Counted from the stretch's first letter, positions 27,421 to 36,976 are shown. The stretch is DNA of 64,000 nucleotides from Actinopolyspora mortivallis DSM 44261 (GCF_000384035.1 NZ_KB913024.1:3909819-3973818), one strand, 5' to 3'. Notes: generated by a model not told the origin, from the letters alone. Made by a program: numbers and translations.

Positions 27421-28167
27421 TCAGCGCAGTCCCGACTCCGTGGCCAGTTCCACCAGCATCGACTCGAACAGCCGCCCGGCCTCGCTGACGTCGAAGGGGA
27501 ACTGCCCGAAGACCTCCAGCGCCACCTGGCCGTAGAGCCGTGCCCACCAGCGCAGCAGCAGGTACACCGCCTCGGCGCTGAGCGCCTCCCGGGGGATCTC
27601 GATGCCCTCGGCCGCGAAGGACTCCGCCAGGTCGCGCTGGCTGTCCGCCAGGCCGACCCGCAGCTCGTCCGGCAGGCTCGCGGGAGGTGACTCCGCCACG
27701 CCCTCGGCCATCAGCGGGCCCGCCACCCTCAAGAAGACCCGGCCCAGCTCGTCGTGTCGTTCCGGGCGTCCGGGGGCGTCCCGCTCGGTGGGCGCCGTCT
27801 TCTCCCCCGCTTTCGCCCCGGTGGGGGTGGCGAACACCAGGGCGAACTCGCGCGGGTGTTCCAGTGCCCAGCGCCGGAAACCCCGGCACACGGCGAAGAC
27901 CTTGTCCAGCTGGGTCGCGCCGTCCCGCATACTCGCGGTCAGCTCCGCCGACAGGTCCACGCAGACGTCCTCGCTCAGCCGGAACAGCAGTTCCTCCCGG
28001 GAGGAGTAGTAGCGGTACAGCGCCGGGGCGGTGATGCCCATCTCGCGCGCGATGGCGCGCAGCGTGACCGCCTCCTGCCCCTCGCGGACCAGCAGGTTGC
28101 GTGCCCGTCTGCGGATGTCCGGTTCCGTGGTGGACCGGGACGACTCCCGTCGAGCGACTCCGTCCAT
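27421..28167 (-). CDS. TetR/AcrR family transcriptional regulator (WHG-type C-terminus)
   Basis: A 248-residue repressor. The N-terminal TetR helix-turn-helix (about residues 15-60) reads REGQEAVTLRAIAREMGITA then PALYRYYSSREELL. The C-terminal ligand-binding half, with AVCRGFRRWALEHPREFALV, resembles the TetR_C/WHG group. It is divergent from the MMPL transporter over a 122-bp gap that contains a TetR-like palindrome, so it most likely represses the transporter and itself. Confidence 0.9.
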   Translation of the reverse strand: MDGVARRESSRSTTEPDIRRRARNLLVREGQEAVTLRAIAREMGITAPALYRYYSSREELLFRLSEDVCVDLSAELTASMRDGATQLDKVFAVCRGFRRWALEHPREFALVFATPTGAKAGEKTAPTERDAPGRPERHDELGRVFLRVAGPLMAEGVAESPPASLPDELRVGLADSQRDLAESFAAEGIEIPREALSAEAVYLLLRWWARLYGQVALEVFGQFPFDVSEAGRLFESMLVELATESGLR

Positions 28168-28218
28168 GTGTCACTCCATCGAGTGCTCGCAACGGCGATC
28201 ATCGCTACAGTGGGCGAG

Positions 28219-28233
28219 GTAAACGCCGTTAAC
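28219..28233. promoter_or_regulatory. Candidate TetR operator
   Basis: GTAAACG-C-CGTTAAC is an imperfect 15-bp palindrome centred in the divergent gap between the TetR gene and the MMPL transporter. Its form resembles operators of other TetR-family repressors. Confidence 0.5.
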
Positions 28234-28289
28234 TCAAGGTTCGGTGGCCGTGGCCACTGTACGGTCCCACGACGTCCTCGGAGGTCCGT

Positions 28290-30449
28290 GTGTTCGGTTC
28301 CTGGGGAAGCTTCGCGCACCGACATCGACTGCCCGTGCTGGTGACCGTCCTGCTCGCCGTCGTGGCGGGCGGGATCTGGGGACTCGGGGTGTTCGACCGC
28401 TTCGCTCAGGGAGGGTACGAATCCCCGAACAGCGAGGCCGCCCGGGCCCAGGAGCTCGCGGACGGAGCCCTGGACTCCGGCGGCGACGTGGTGGTGCTCT
28501 ACGACGTCGGACCCGGCGGGAGCGTGGACGACCCCGCCTTCGGCGAACGCGTCCGCGAGCGACTCTCCGCGCTGCCCGACTCCGCCGTCGAGCGGGTCAC
28601 CTCCTACTGGCGGACCCCGAATCCCGCCCTGGTCAACGAGGACGGAACCATCGGGCTGGCCACCATCGAACTCGCCGGGGACGAGGACGACAGGATCGAG
28701 GCCTACGAACGAATCCGGGACGACCTCGACGTCGCCGGGGCCGACACGGACGTGGCCGGCAACGTGCCCGTCCAGGTCTCCATGAGCCGACAGTCCCAGC
28801 ACGACCTGGCCATGGCCGAGGCGGTGTCCATGCCCGTGGTGCTGGTGCTGCTGGTGGTCATCTTCGGCGGGGTGGTGGCCGCCGCCCTACCCGTGCTGGT
28901 CGGCGGCATGGCGGTGTTCGGCTCGTTCGGGCTGCTGCACCTGATCTCGCTGCTCACCGACGTCAACACCTTCGCCGTCAACGTGGCCAGCCTGCTCGGC
29001 CTCGGCCTGGCCATCGACTACGGGTTGTTCGTCGTCGGACGTTTCCGCGAGGAACTGGCCACCGGGGCTGACACCGGCACGGCGGTGCGCCACACCGTGG
29101 GCACCGCCGGGCGTACCGTGGCCTTCTCCGCCACCCTGCTGGTGCTGGCGCTGGGCACCCTGCTGCTGTTCCCGCAGAGCTTCCTGCGTTCCCTCGCCTA
29201 CGGCGGGATGTCCTCGGTGTCCCTGGCCGCCGTGGTCTCCCTGACCGTGCTGCCGGCGATCCTGGGGATGCTCGGCGGGCGGGTGGACGGGCTCGCCGTG
29301 CCGTGGCGCCGTGGGGGACACGACGCCGCGCACGTTCCCGGGCGTGGCTGGTCCCGCTTCGCCTCGGCGGTGATGAGACGGCCTCTGCTCACGGCGGCCC
29401 CGATCATCGCCGTGCTGCTGTTGCTCGGTGCCCCCTTCCTCGGGGCCACCTTCGGCACCCCGGACGAGCGGGTGCTGCCCAAGGACGACCCGGCCAGGCA
29501 GGGCATCGAGAAACTCCGTTCCGAGTTCCCCGCCATGAGCGGTGACAACGTCCGTGTCGTCGTGGACGGCGGGGACACGCCGCCGCGTCCGCCGGAGGTG
29601 CGGAACTACTCGCGGGAGGTGGCCGAGGTCCCCGGGATCGGCCGGGTACGCCCCGCCGGCGGCTCCGAGGGCGTCGTGGTGCTGGAGGCCACTCTGGAGG
29701 GAGCCCCCTTCGGGGAGCGCGCCAACGAGGCGGTCGACGAGATCCGTTCCCTCGATCCGCCGCCGGACAGCGAGGTGCTGGTGGGAGGGACCACGGCGCT
29801 GAACCTGGACAGTCTGCGGGACACGGTCGAGACCCTGCCGTGGGTGGCGGCTCTGCTGGTCGGGTCCACCCTGGTGCTCATGTTCCTCGCGTTCGGCTCG
29901 GTGGTGCTGCCGGTCAAGGCCGTGGTGCTCAGCGCGCTGAGCCTGTCCGCCACGTTCGGGGTGCTCACCTGGATCTTCGTCGACGGTCACGGGGCCGGGC
30001 CGCTCAACGTGACCCCGGCGCCGATGTCGGTGGGTGTCGTCGTGCTGATGGCCTCGGTGGTGTTCGGGCTGTCTACCGACTACGAGGTGTTCCTGCTGTC
30101 CCGGATGGTCGAGGCCCGTGCCGAGGGGCGGAGCACCCCGGAGGCGGTGCGCACCGGAGTGGCCCGCACCGGCAGGATGATCACCGCCGCCGCGCTGCTG
30201 CTCATCGTGGTGACCGGGGCCTTCGCGTTCTCCGGGGTGACGATGATGCGGTTCATCGGCGTGGGCATGATCGTGGCGTTGGTGCTGGACGCCACCGTGG
30301 TGCGGATGGTGCTGGTGCCCGCGCTGCTGCGGCTGCTCGGCGACGTCTCGTGGTGGTCGCCGGGCAGGGGACGGCGTGCGCGGCGTGGGGCCTCCGTCGA
30401 GCGTGGGGTCGATGGTTCCCGACGGTCCGAGCCGGAGTCCACACGCTGA
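28290..30449 (+). CDS. MMPL family (RND superfamily) transporter
   Basis: A 719-residue inner-membrane transporter with the duplicated RND layout: one N-terminal membrane helix, an external loop (about residues 35-165), a helix bundle, a second external loop (about 385-515) and a second bundle. Motifs include GLGLAIDYGLFVVGRFREEL in the first bundle and VFGLSTDYEVFLLSRMVEA in the second, which carry the proton-relay Asp/Tyr pairs. The family exports lipids, peptides or drugs. The start is GTG 28290 after GGAGG. Probably controlled by the divergent TetR regulator. The substrate is unknown. Confidence 0.92.
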   Translation: MFGSWGSFAHRHRLPVLVTVLLAVVAGGIWGLGVFDRFAQGGYESPNSEAARAQELADGALDSGGDVVVLYDVGPGGSVDDPAFGERVRERLSALPDSAVERVTSYWRTPNPALVNEDGTIGLATIELAGDEDDRIEAYERIRDDLDVAGADTDVAGNVPVQVSMSRQSQHDLAMAEAVSMPVVLVLLVVIFGGVVAAALPVLVGGMAVFGSFGLLHLISLLTDVNTFAVNVASLLGLGLAIDYGLFVVGRFREELATGADTGTAVRHTVGTAGRTVAFSATLLVLALGTLLLFPQSFLRSLAYGGMSSVSLAAVVSLTVLPAILGMLGGRVDGLAVPWRRGGHDAAHVPGRGWSRFASAVMRRPLLTAAPIIAVLLLLGAPFLGATFGTPDERVLPKDDPARQGIEKLRSEFPAMSGDNVRVVVDGGDTPPRPPEVRNYSREVAEVPGIGRVRPAGGSEGVVVLEATLEGAPFGERANEAVDEIRSLDPPPDSEVLVGGTTALNLDSLRDTVETLPWVAALLVGSTLVLMFLAFGSVVLPVKAVVLSALSLSATFGVLTWIFVDGHGAGPLNVTPAPMSVGVVVLMASVVFGLSTDYEVFLLSRMVEARAEGRSTPEAVRTGVARTGRMITAAALLLIVVTGAFAFSGVTMMRFIGVGMIVALVLDATVVRMVLVPALLRLLGDVSWWSPGRGRRARRGASVERGVDGSRRSEPESTR

Positions 30450-30542
30450 GGGCGGGAGACCCTCCCCGGCCGGAGGGGACCCGGAGGGCGTCGCCGTGAC
30501 CGGGTGCGTCATCGTGAGGGGATCCGTCCACGGAGGTGGTTC

Positions 30543-30908
30543 ATGACCGAGCACGACGAGCGCTCCGAGGGCTCCGGAACGGCGGACGGGGCGGGTGTGG
30601 TCGTCTACGCCCGTCCGGGGTGCCCGTTCTGCACCAGGTTGCGTTCCGGGCTGCGCAGGTACGGTGTCGAGTACACCGAGATAGACATCTGGCGGGACGA
30701 GCGGGCTGCCGCGACCGTGCGTTCCCTGGCGGACGGCAACGAGACGGTTCCCACCGTGGTCGTCGGTCCCTGGTCGGGGGTCAATCCGTCCGCGGCCGAG
30801 GTGCGCGCTGCCGCCGCCGAGCACGCTCCCGAGGCGTTGCCCGAGTCCGAACCGGGGTTGGTGGACGGGACGTTGAAAGCGCTCGGGTTGCGGGGTAGGA
30901 AGCGCTGA
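30543..30908 (+). CDS. Glutaredoxin-like/mycoredoxin protein
   Basis: A 121-residue redox protein with YARPGCPFCTRLR (active site CPFC, about residues 25-28) and the cis-proline segment ETVPTVVVG. The C-terminal extension of about 40 residues carries no recognised domain. Actinobacteria use mycothiol, so mycoredoxin (reducing mycothiol-mixed disulfides) is a likely role, but mycoredoxins more often have CGYC-type sites. ATG 30543 is preferred to the upstream frame start because GGAGG is nine bases before it. Confidence 0.85.
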   Translation: MTEHDERSEGSGTADGAGVVVYARPGCPFCTRLRSGLRRYGVEYTEIDIWRDERAAATVRSLADGNETVPTVVVGPWSGVNPSAAEVRAAAAEHAPEALPESEPGLVDGTLKALGLRGRKR

Positions 30909-30911
30909 TCT

Positions 30912-30940
30912 CCGCTGAGCGGCACGGAGCCGCTCAGCGG
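30912..30940 (+). terminator. Hairpin terminator after the glutaredoxin-like gene
   Basis: A perfect 12-bp stem with a five-base loop starts four bases past the stop codon. There is no U-tract, which is common in high-GC actinobacteria. Confidence 0.65.
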
Positions 30941-31675
30941 GGTTCGCGCGTCGCGTGGTTGGGCCGGGGCCGACCGCACGGGGGGCTTTACGGCCGACCC
31001 CAGCGGTTGTGCTCGTCGGTGGCGCGATACCGACGAACAGCAACCACTCCAGTCTGACGCCTGGGCGGCCGAAAACGATGCGGTTCCGGGCCGAATGACC
31101 CCCGAATGGGGGTGTAATGACCCCGACATCGTGGCCCAGCACGTCTCGTGGAGTGGTGTGGGTCACCCTGCTCCGAACGGCTGGGAGGGGTGTCTCCTCC
31201 CGGGCCCGCCCGTGGGGGCGTGGCGGGATAACAGGGCGCGTCCCCGTGTTCCTCCACGACGCGTCCGCGGGTTCCGCCGCTTGCCGGCAGCGAGCCTGCC
31301 CAGACCGACCGGGAGTCGTTCCGGAGGAGTCAGGCTGGTGTCCACGGGCTCGCCGCCACACACCGCCCGGCGGGGGAGTCCGCCTCCGGCGTGCTCGCCG
31401 CTCGGCAACTGTGCTCGGATGTCCGGTGTTCGTGTCACGTTTCGCTGTGTCATACCCCCAGCCTGCTAGTCAGGAAGGGGGAAGCGGATCCGTGCTGTTA
31501 CTCAGGAGTTACCTATTGTCGGGAGTGTTCTGCTCCGAAAGAGTGAAGTAGGAATTCTCCCTGCTTTCGTGCGCGGAGTGCCGACTGGTCGAATCGCGCC
31601 ATGATCCTCGTGCCGTTCCCGTCGGCTCCCGCGGGGCGGAACGCTGGGCATCGCGGTGTCCCCGGAGCGAAAGGT
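30941..31675. other. Long intergenic region before ptsP
   Basis: No supported gene; the reading frames present lack family features and good ribosome sites. The part at 31430-31560 is noticeably lower in GC and is a likely promoter or regulatory stretch for Enzyme I. Confidence 0.4.
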
Positions 31676-31689
31676 ATGGTCTAGACCAT
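31676..31689. promoter_or_regulatory. DasR-type operator (dre) over the ptsP start
   Basis: ATGGTCTAGACCAT is a perfect 14-bp palindrome matching the known DasR (GntR family) consensus, which is built on TGGTCTAGACCA. It ends inside the ATG of the Enzyme I gene, so a bound repressor would block transcription or initiation. In Streptomyces DasR links N-acetylglucosamine supply to PTS genes. Confidence 0.8.
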
Positions 31690-33325
31690 GTTGCGATTGA
31701 GTGGTGTCTGTGTCAGCGGCGGGCAGGCCGCCGGGCCCGTCGTGCGGGTGGCGGAGCCCCTGCCCGAACCCCCCTCCACCCCGGCCGTCGAGGACCACGC
31801 CGCTGAGGCGGCGCGGATCGGACCGGCGGCCGAAGCCGTGGCCACCGGCCTGTTCACCCGCGCCGCGGGCGTCGAGGGGGACGCCAAGGCCGTCCTGGAA
31901 ACCACGGCCGCCATGGCCATGGACCCCTCACTGAGCTCGCGCGCCGAACAGCTCGTGCGGCAGCGCTCCCTGCCCGCACCCCGCGCCGTGCTCGAAGCCG
32001 CCGAGGAGTTCGCCGAGTCCCTGCGGGCCACCGGCGGGTACCTGGCCGAGCGGGTGCGCGACATCCACGACGTGCGGGACCGGATCATCGCCGAACTGCT
32101 CGGGGTGCTCGCCCCCGGCGTGCCCACCCTGACCGAACCGAGCGTGCTGCTGGCCCGCGACCTCGCCCCCGCCGACACGGCCGACCTCGATCCCGACCTG
32201 GTGCTGGCCCTGGTCACCGAGGAGGGCGGCCCCACCAGCCACACCGCCATCCTCGCCCGCTCACTCGGCATCCCCGCCGTGGTCGCCGTGCGGGGCCTGC
32301 TCGGCGATACCACCGTCGTGGCGGCCGAGGTCGACGGCGACTCCGGGGCCGTCGCCCTGTCCACCGAGCCGATCGAGGTGCGGTCCCCCGAGCGCCGCTC
32401 CGGAGCGGAGTGGACCGGTACCGGCGGGACCTCGGACGGACACCGCGTCAAGATCCTCGCCAACGTCGGAGCCGCCGCCGAGGCCACCACGGCGGTCTCC
32501 CGGGGCGCGGAGGGCGTCGGACTGTTCCGCACCGAGTTCTGCTACCTGGCCGCCTCGGACGAACCGGACGTCGCCACCCAGCGCGCCGCCTACACGGAGG
32601 TCCTCCGTCCCTTCGCGGGCAGGCCCGTGGTCGTGCGGACCCTCGACGCCGGGGCGGACAAACCCCTCGGGTTCCTGAACACCGCCGAGGAACCGAACCC
32701 TGCCCTGGGCGTGCGGGGAGTGCGGATCGCCTTCGACAACCCCGGGGTGCTGGACCGTCAGCTGGAGGCGATCGCGGCTGCCGCCGACGACTCGGGTGCC
32801 GAGGTCTCCGTCATGGCTCCCATGGTCGCCACCGCCGAGGAGGCGGGCTGGTTCACCGAACGCGCCAGGGCGGCGGGCATCGGACGGGCCGGGGTGATGG
32901 TCGAGGTTCCCGCCGCGGCGCTGGCGGCCCGGGAGCTGGTCGAGGCGGTGGACTTCGTCAGCATCGGTACCAACGACCTGGCCCAGTACGTCTTCGCCGC
33001 CGACCGCCAGTTGGGCGCGCTGGCCGAGCTGAACGATCCCTGGCAGCCCGCCCTGCTGCGGCTGATCGAACTGGTCGGCCGGGCCGGAACGGACACCGGC
33101 AGGCCCGTCGGGGTGTGCGGGGAGGCCGCCGCCGACCCCCTGCTGGCGCGTGTCCTGGTCGGACTGGGGGTCAGCAGCCTCTCCATGGTGGCCACGGCCG
33201 TGCCCGCCGTGGGCGGGGCGCTGGCCGCGAGCACGCACCGGCAGTGCGCGCGAGCCGCCGAGGCGGCCCTGGCGGCTCCGAACCCCTCCCGGGCCCGTGC
33301 CGCCACCCGCGAAGCCCTGGAGTGA
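31688..33325 (+). CDS. ptsI: PTS Enzyme I (phosphoenolpyruvate--protein phosphotransferase)
   Basis: General PTS component that takes phosphate from PEP and passes it to HPr, 545 residues. The phospho-histidine is H185 in GGPTSHTAILARSLGIPAVV. The PEP-binding barrel follows with GVGLFRTEFCYL, GADKPLGF and SIGTNDLAQYVFAADR, and CGEAAADP closes the site. It starts with ATG 31688 inside a DasR palindrome, and the ribosome site is weak (AAAGG 13 bases away). No HPr, Crr or EIIBC gene is near, so it works with partners encoded elsewhere. A 12-bp hairpin follows. Confidence 0.94.
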   Translation: MLRLSGVCVSGGQAAGPVVRVAEPLPEPPSTPAVEDHAAEAARIGPAAEAVATGLFTRAAGVEGDAKAVLETTAAMAMDPSLSSRAEQLVRQRSLPAPRAVLEAAEEFAESLRATGGYLAERVRDIHDVRDRIIAELLGVLAPGVPTLTEPSVLLARDLAPADTADLDPDLVLALVTEEGGPTSHTAILARSLGIPAVVAVRGLLGDTTVVAAEVDGDSGAVALSTEPIEVRSPERRSGAEWTGTGGTSDGHRVKILANVGAAAEATTAVSRGAEGVGLFRTEFCYLAASDEPDVATQRAAYTEVLRPFAGRPVVVRTLDAGADKPLGFLNTAEEPNPALGVRGVRIAFDNPGVLDRQLEAIAAAADDSGAEVSVMAPMVATAEEAGWFTERARAAGIGRAGVMVEVPAAALAARELVEAVDFVSIGTNDLAQYVFAADRQLGALAELNDPWQPALLRLIELVGRAGTDTGRPVGVCGEAAADPLLARVLVGLGVSSLSMVATAVPAVGGALAASTHRQCARAAEAALAAPNPSRARAATREALE

Positions 33326-33331
33326 TCCAGC

Positions 33332-33359
33332 GCCCGACGATCCCGGACGGGATCGTCGG
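33332..33359. terminator. Bidirectional terminator between ptsI and the response regulator
   Basis: A perfect 12-bp stem with a GGAC loop lies in the 39-bp gap between two convergent genes. Confidence 0.75.
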
Positions 33360-33364
33360 GGAAC

Positions 33365-34039
33365 CTACTCCTCCGGTGTGCCGTCCCGGTCGAGCCCGTG
33401 CTCGATCGCGTACCGCGCCAGTTCCACCCTGTTGTGCAGCTGGAGCTTGCGCAGGGTGGACTGCACGTGGTTCTCCACCGTGCGGTGGGAGATCACCAGC
33501 TTGTTCGCGATCTGCCGCGCGGTCAGCCCCTTGGCCACCTGGCGCAGCACGTCGGTCTCCCGGTCGGTCAGCCGGGGAGGCTGCTGCTCGGAGTCGTCGG
33601 GGTTGACCGCCATGCGCCGGTACTCCCCCAGCACCAGACCGGCCAGACCGGCGGTGAACACCGCGTCCCCCACGGCGGTGCGCCGGATCGCGTCCACCAG
33701 TTCCTCCACGGAGGCGGACTTGACCAGGTAGCCGGAAGCGCCTGCCTTGACCGCCTCCAGCACGTCACCGTGCTCCCCGCTGGCCGAGAGCACCAGCACC
33801 CGGGTTCCGGAGATCTCCTGGGTGATCTGCCTGGTGGCCTCCACCCCCGAGGTGTCCCCCAGGTTGAGGTCCATCAGTACCACGTCCGGCCGCACCGTGC
33901 GCGCGATGCGCAGCGCGGAAACCGCGTCGCCCGTGGTGGCGCCGATCCGGAACCCGCGTTCGGTGAGGTCCCGCGCCACACCGTCTCTCCATATCGGATG
34001 GTCGTCGACCACCATCACCGAAACGTCCGAGCCAGTCAT
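33365..34039 (-). CDS. LuxR/NarL-type response regulator
   Basis: A 224-residue regulator. The receiver domain (about residues 5-120) has the acidic pair in VDDHP, the phospho-acceptor D57 in LMDLNLG and the conserved K in GYLVKSAS. A LuxR helix-turn-helix (about 155-215) reads LTDRETDVLRQVAKGLTARQ then IANKLVISHRTVENHV. The ATG at 34039 overlaps the kinase stop (ATGA) and has GAGGAACG upstream, so it is translationally coupled to the kinase gene. This is the usual arrangement for MacS/MacR-type pairs in actinobacteria. Targets are unknown. Confidence 0.92.
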   Translation of the reverse strand: MTGSDVSVMVVDDHPIWRDGVARDLTERGFRIGATTGDAVSALRIARTVRPDVVLMDLNLGDTSGVEATRQITQEISGTRVLVLSASGEHGDVLEAVKAGASGYLVKSASVEELVDAIRRTAVGDAVFTAGLAGLVLGEYRRMAVNPDDSEQQPPRLTDRETDVLRQVAKGLTARQIANKLVISHRTVENHVQSTLRKLQLHNRVELARYAIEHGLDRDGTPEE

Positions 34040-35349
34040 GCCGTCGTTCCTCCATGCTGCCCACGTGTCCCTCCCGCGGACCGGCCGTGTTCCGACTCGC
34101 CACGGGGAAGATGGATCTCCCACTCGGTGCCCTCCCCCTCGGCCGTGTCCAGAGTGATCCTCCCACCCAGACTCTCCACGCGACCACGGATCGAGCGGGC
34201 GACACCCATTCGGCCGTCGGCGGCGGCCTGCTCCAACCGTCCTTCGGGGATTCCCGGACCGTCGTCGCGGATGCTGAGCACCACCTCCGTGCCCAGGTCC
34301 TCCAGCAGCACCCAGGCGTGCGCGCGCGGTCCGGCGTGCTTGTCCACGTTCTGCAACGCCTCCCGGGTCACCGAGAACAGCGCGGACACGCTCGCCGCGG
34401 GCAGTTCGACCCGGGTGGCCGGCACCGACACGCTGACCCGCTCACTGTCCAATGTGCGCAACTGCGCCGCCAGGTCGGTGCTGCCGCCCACGGACTCGGC
34501 GGGCCCGGTGGAGACCAGCGCGCGCAGTGCCGTCTCCTGTTCCCCGGCCAGGGTCGCCAACTCGGCCGCCTCCCCGCCCAGCTGGCTGCCCCGGCTGCGC
34601 ACCCGGGCCAGCACCTGGAGAACGCTGTCGTGGATGTCGCGGGCCAGCCGTTCCCGCTCGGCCGTGGCCGCCTCGGCCCGCAGCGCCCGCGCCAACCGCT
34701 CCGTGGAGTGCCGGGCCGTGTCCGAGGCCAGTCCCAGCAGCAGACCGATCGCGATGTGCAGCACGGTGTCCATCCACATGTTGGGGTCGATGTAGCCGCG
34801 CATGGCGAAGTTGGCGGCCGCGGCGGCGACGCCGCTGACGGCCCCGCCGGGCATTCCCCACCGCACCGCGGCCGCCGTCACCATCGAGGCGTGCCAGACG
34901 GTGACCACGGTGGGCAGCCCCAGGTCCAGTTGCCGTTCGGTGAGCACGAAGTAGCACAACGCGAACAGGACCATGGTCACGACCTGGTCGAGAGCCACCA
35001 TGGTGTTGGTCCGCCCGGAGGGTTTGCCGTAGCGCCAGCAGGTGAAGGCGGTCCACAGCGCCATCCCCACCAGGACCGCCGTCCCCAGCGCGGGCCTGCG
35101 GTAGTCGGACACCAGCACCACGAACCACACCAGGGCGTACAGCAGGGTGAGGATCCTGAGCCCGTTGTGCGCGCGCCAGAGGGGGATCCGGCCGTCCGGT
35201 ACGGCCTCGCCTCCGGAGGAGGCCTCGCCGGCGGATTCCGGAACGAGTGTGCTCGTCACCAGCCCGGCGGCCCGGCGCGGAGTCGTCCGCCGCCGGGACT
35301 CCTCCGCGCCTCCGCTCGTCTCGGCTTTCCGCTCGCCCGTGCTGACCAA
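34036..35349 (-). CDS. Sensor histidine kinase, MacS family
   Basis: A 437-residue membrane kinase. Five or six hydrophobic segments (about residues 60-210) form the sensor, followed by the HisKA_3 dimerisation motif ERLARDIHDSVLQVLARV with the phospho-His, and an HATPase_c domain with NVDKHAG and DDGPGIPEG. The start is taken as TTG 35349, with AAAGGA nine bases upstream; the open frame extends to 35565 without ribosome sites or homology. It forms an operon with the overlapping response regulator. The signal sensed is unknown. Confidence 0.88.
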   Translation of the reverse strand: MVSTGERKAETSGGAEESRRRTTPRRAAGLVTSTLVPESAGEASSGGEAVPDGRIPLWRAHNGLRILTLLYALVWFVVLVSDYRRPALGTAVLVGMALWTAFTCWRYGKPSGRTNTMVALDQVVTMVLFALCYFVLTERQLDLGLPTVVTVWHASMVTAAAVRWGMPGGAVSGVAAAAANFAMRGYIDPNMWMDTVLHIAIGLLLGLASDTARHSTERLARALRAEAATAERERLARDIHDSVLQVLARVRSRGSQLGGEAAELATLAGEQETALRALVSTGPAESVGGSTDLAAQLRTLDSERVSVSVPATRVELPAASVSALFSVTREALQNVDKHAGPRAHAWVLLEDLGTEVVLSIRDDGPGIPEGRLEQAAADGRMGVARSIRGRVESLGGRITLDTAEGEGTEWEIHLPRGESEHGRSAGGTRGQHGGTTA

Positions 35350-35779
35350 CTTCGGAAGTCCTTTCCGGTGATGTGCCAAGGGGCCACTCGTGTGGACGGA
35401 TGCGGTGGGGGTTCCGTTCCACCCTCCCGGCGACCCGAGGGCTCCCGTGTGGACATCCTCCCCCGGCTCGGGGCACGGGCACGACCCGTGAGCGTCGTCC
35501 GTGCCGGAACCGTGGCCGAGCACACAGCCCCTTCCCCGTCGGACGGGGGAACGGATCCGGCACACCGGAGGAATCCGCCGCCCGAACGTTCGACGGAATT
35601 AGCCCACATCGGCGATCAATCTCCGCGAGCGTCGGTGAAAAGCACCACGTGACGGATCTTGCTGGCAGGGTTGTGGTGATTGTGCACACTGTTTGCCCGG
35701 ACGAGCGCGTTTTCCCCGGGGACGGAATCGTTCCTCCGGGACCGTGTCGAGTCCCGCGGCAGAACCAGGGGAGGAACCA
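35350..35779. other. Divergent promoter region
   Basis: 430 bases between the divergent kinase and diguanylate cyclase genes. No gene, tandem repeat or clear operator was recognised. Confidence 0.35.
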
Positions 35780-36976
35780 GTGGGGGAATGGCCACTGTGG
35801 AAACTGCGGCCCGCGGCCCTGTGCTACGTGCTCCTCGTGCAGTTCGCGGCGGCGTTGACGATCTACGTGGTGGTCGTCACCACCGATCCGCCCACCGGGT
35901 GGGAGCTGTACAGGTTCGGGATGCTCGCCCTCACCGGAGGAGCGGTGATCATCGGAACCTCCCTGTCCATCCAGCTGCGTGAGGGGGTGCGTCGTAATCC
36001 CTGGACGATCCACATCTGCTACCTCGTCGCGGGTCTGTTGCTGCTGCCCCCGAACCTGCTCGTGCTGTTGCTGCTCGGCCCTGCCCTGCACGGAGTTCTC
36101 GACGTGCGGGAGGCCCCGCACCGGTGGATGTTCATCAACGCGGCCACCGTGCTGGCCACCTTCGCCGCGCGGCTGGTGCTGGGGTGGCACACCCCACGGT
36201 GGACCCTGCTCGCCCTGCTGGCCTCCTGCACCGTCCTGCTCCTGCTGCGGGCCGTGCTCGTGGCGGTCGGGTTGTGGCTGCGCAGCCCGCAGGCCTCCCG
36301 GTCCGAGATCCTCGGTGACCCCATAGACGTGCTGTTGGGGGTGGTCGCGGTCAGTCTCGGCGCGCTGCTGGCCGTGGCCGTGCAGTACGACCCCGTCAGC
36401 GCGCTGCTGGCGGCTCCGCCCATGGCGCTGCTGGACCTGGCCGGGCAGCTTCCGCAGTGGCGCCGCTCGGCCCAGCGCGACGCCAAGACCGGCCTGATGA
36501 ACGCCGTGCACTGGGAGAAGTTCGCCCGGACCGAACTGGTCCGGGCCCGCTCCCGGAAGGCCCCGGTGTCGGTGCTGTTGCTGGACCTGGACCACTTCAA
36601 ACGGGTCAACGACGAACTCGGCCACCTCGCGGGCGACGCCGCGCTGGCCTCGGTCGCGTTGATGCTGCGCGGCAGCGTGCGCAAGGGGGACCTGGTGGGG
36701 CGCTTCGGTGGGGAGGAGTTCGTCGTGTTGCTTCCGGAAACCGACACCGCGGCAGCCTGGGAGGTCGCCCATCGGATCAGACGCTCCACGGCGGCCCTGT
36801 CCGTCCCGGCCCGGGACACCGCCGGGGTGACCCACGAGCTCGACAACCTGACCATCAGCATCGGTGTGGCCTGCACCGGCACGCTCGGCTACGAGCTCGG
36901 GGACCTGCTGGTGGCCGCCGACGCGGCGCTGCTCGCGGCCAAGGCCGGTGGGCGCAACGCGGTCAGCCTGGCCTGA
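35780..36976 (+). CDS. Membrane diguanylate cyclase (GGDEF)
   Basis: A 398-residue protein with about seven hydrophobic segments (residues 10-225) and a C-terminal GGDEF domain (about 230-395). The active site is GGEEF in GRFGGEEFVVLLPE, with substrate/metal residues in LLLDLDHFKRVNDELGH. An inhibitory I-site RKGD lies exactly five residues before GGEEF, so product inhibition is expected. All residues needed to make c-di-GMP are present. The start is GTG 35780 with GGGGAGG five bases upstream; an earlier in-frame ATG (35693) adds residues with no features. It is convergent with the AI-2E family gene. Confidence 0.92.
   Translation: MGEWPLWKLRPAALCYVLLVQFAAALTIYVVVVTTDPPTGWELYRFGMLALTGGAVIIGTSLSIQLREGVRRNPWTIHICYLVAGLLLLPPNLLVLLLLGPALHGVLDVREAPHRWMFINAATVLATFAARLVLGWHTPRWTLLALLASCTVLLLLRAVLVAVGLWLRSPQASRSEILGDPIDVLLGVVAVSLGALLAVAVQYDPVSALLAAPPMALLDLAGQLPQWRRSAQRDAKTGLMNAVHWEKFARTELVRARSRKAPVSVLLLDLDHFKRVNDELGHLAGDAALASVALMLRGSVRKGDLVGRFGGEEFVVLLPETDTAAAWEVAHRIRRSTAALSVPARDTAGVTHELDNLTISIGVACTGTLGYELGDLLVAADAALLAAKAGGRNAVSLA

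Noticed and set aside
31117..31551. 144-codon frame in the gap before ptsI
   Set aside because: No ribosome site and Arg/Pro/Ser-rich composition typical of a non-coding frame in high-GC DNA.
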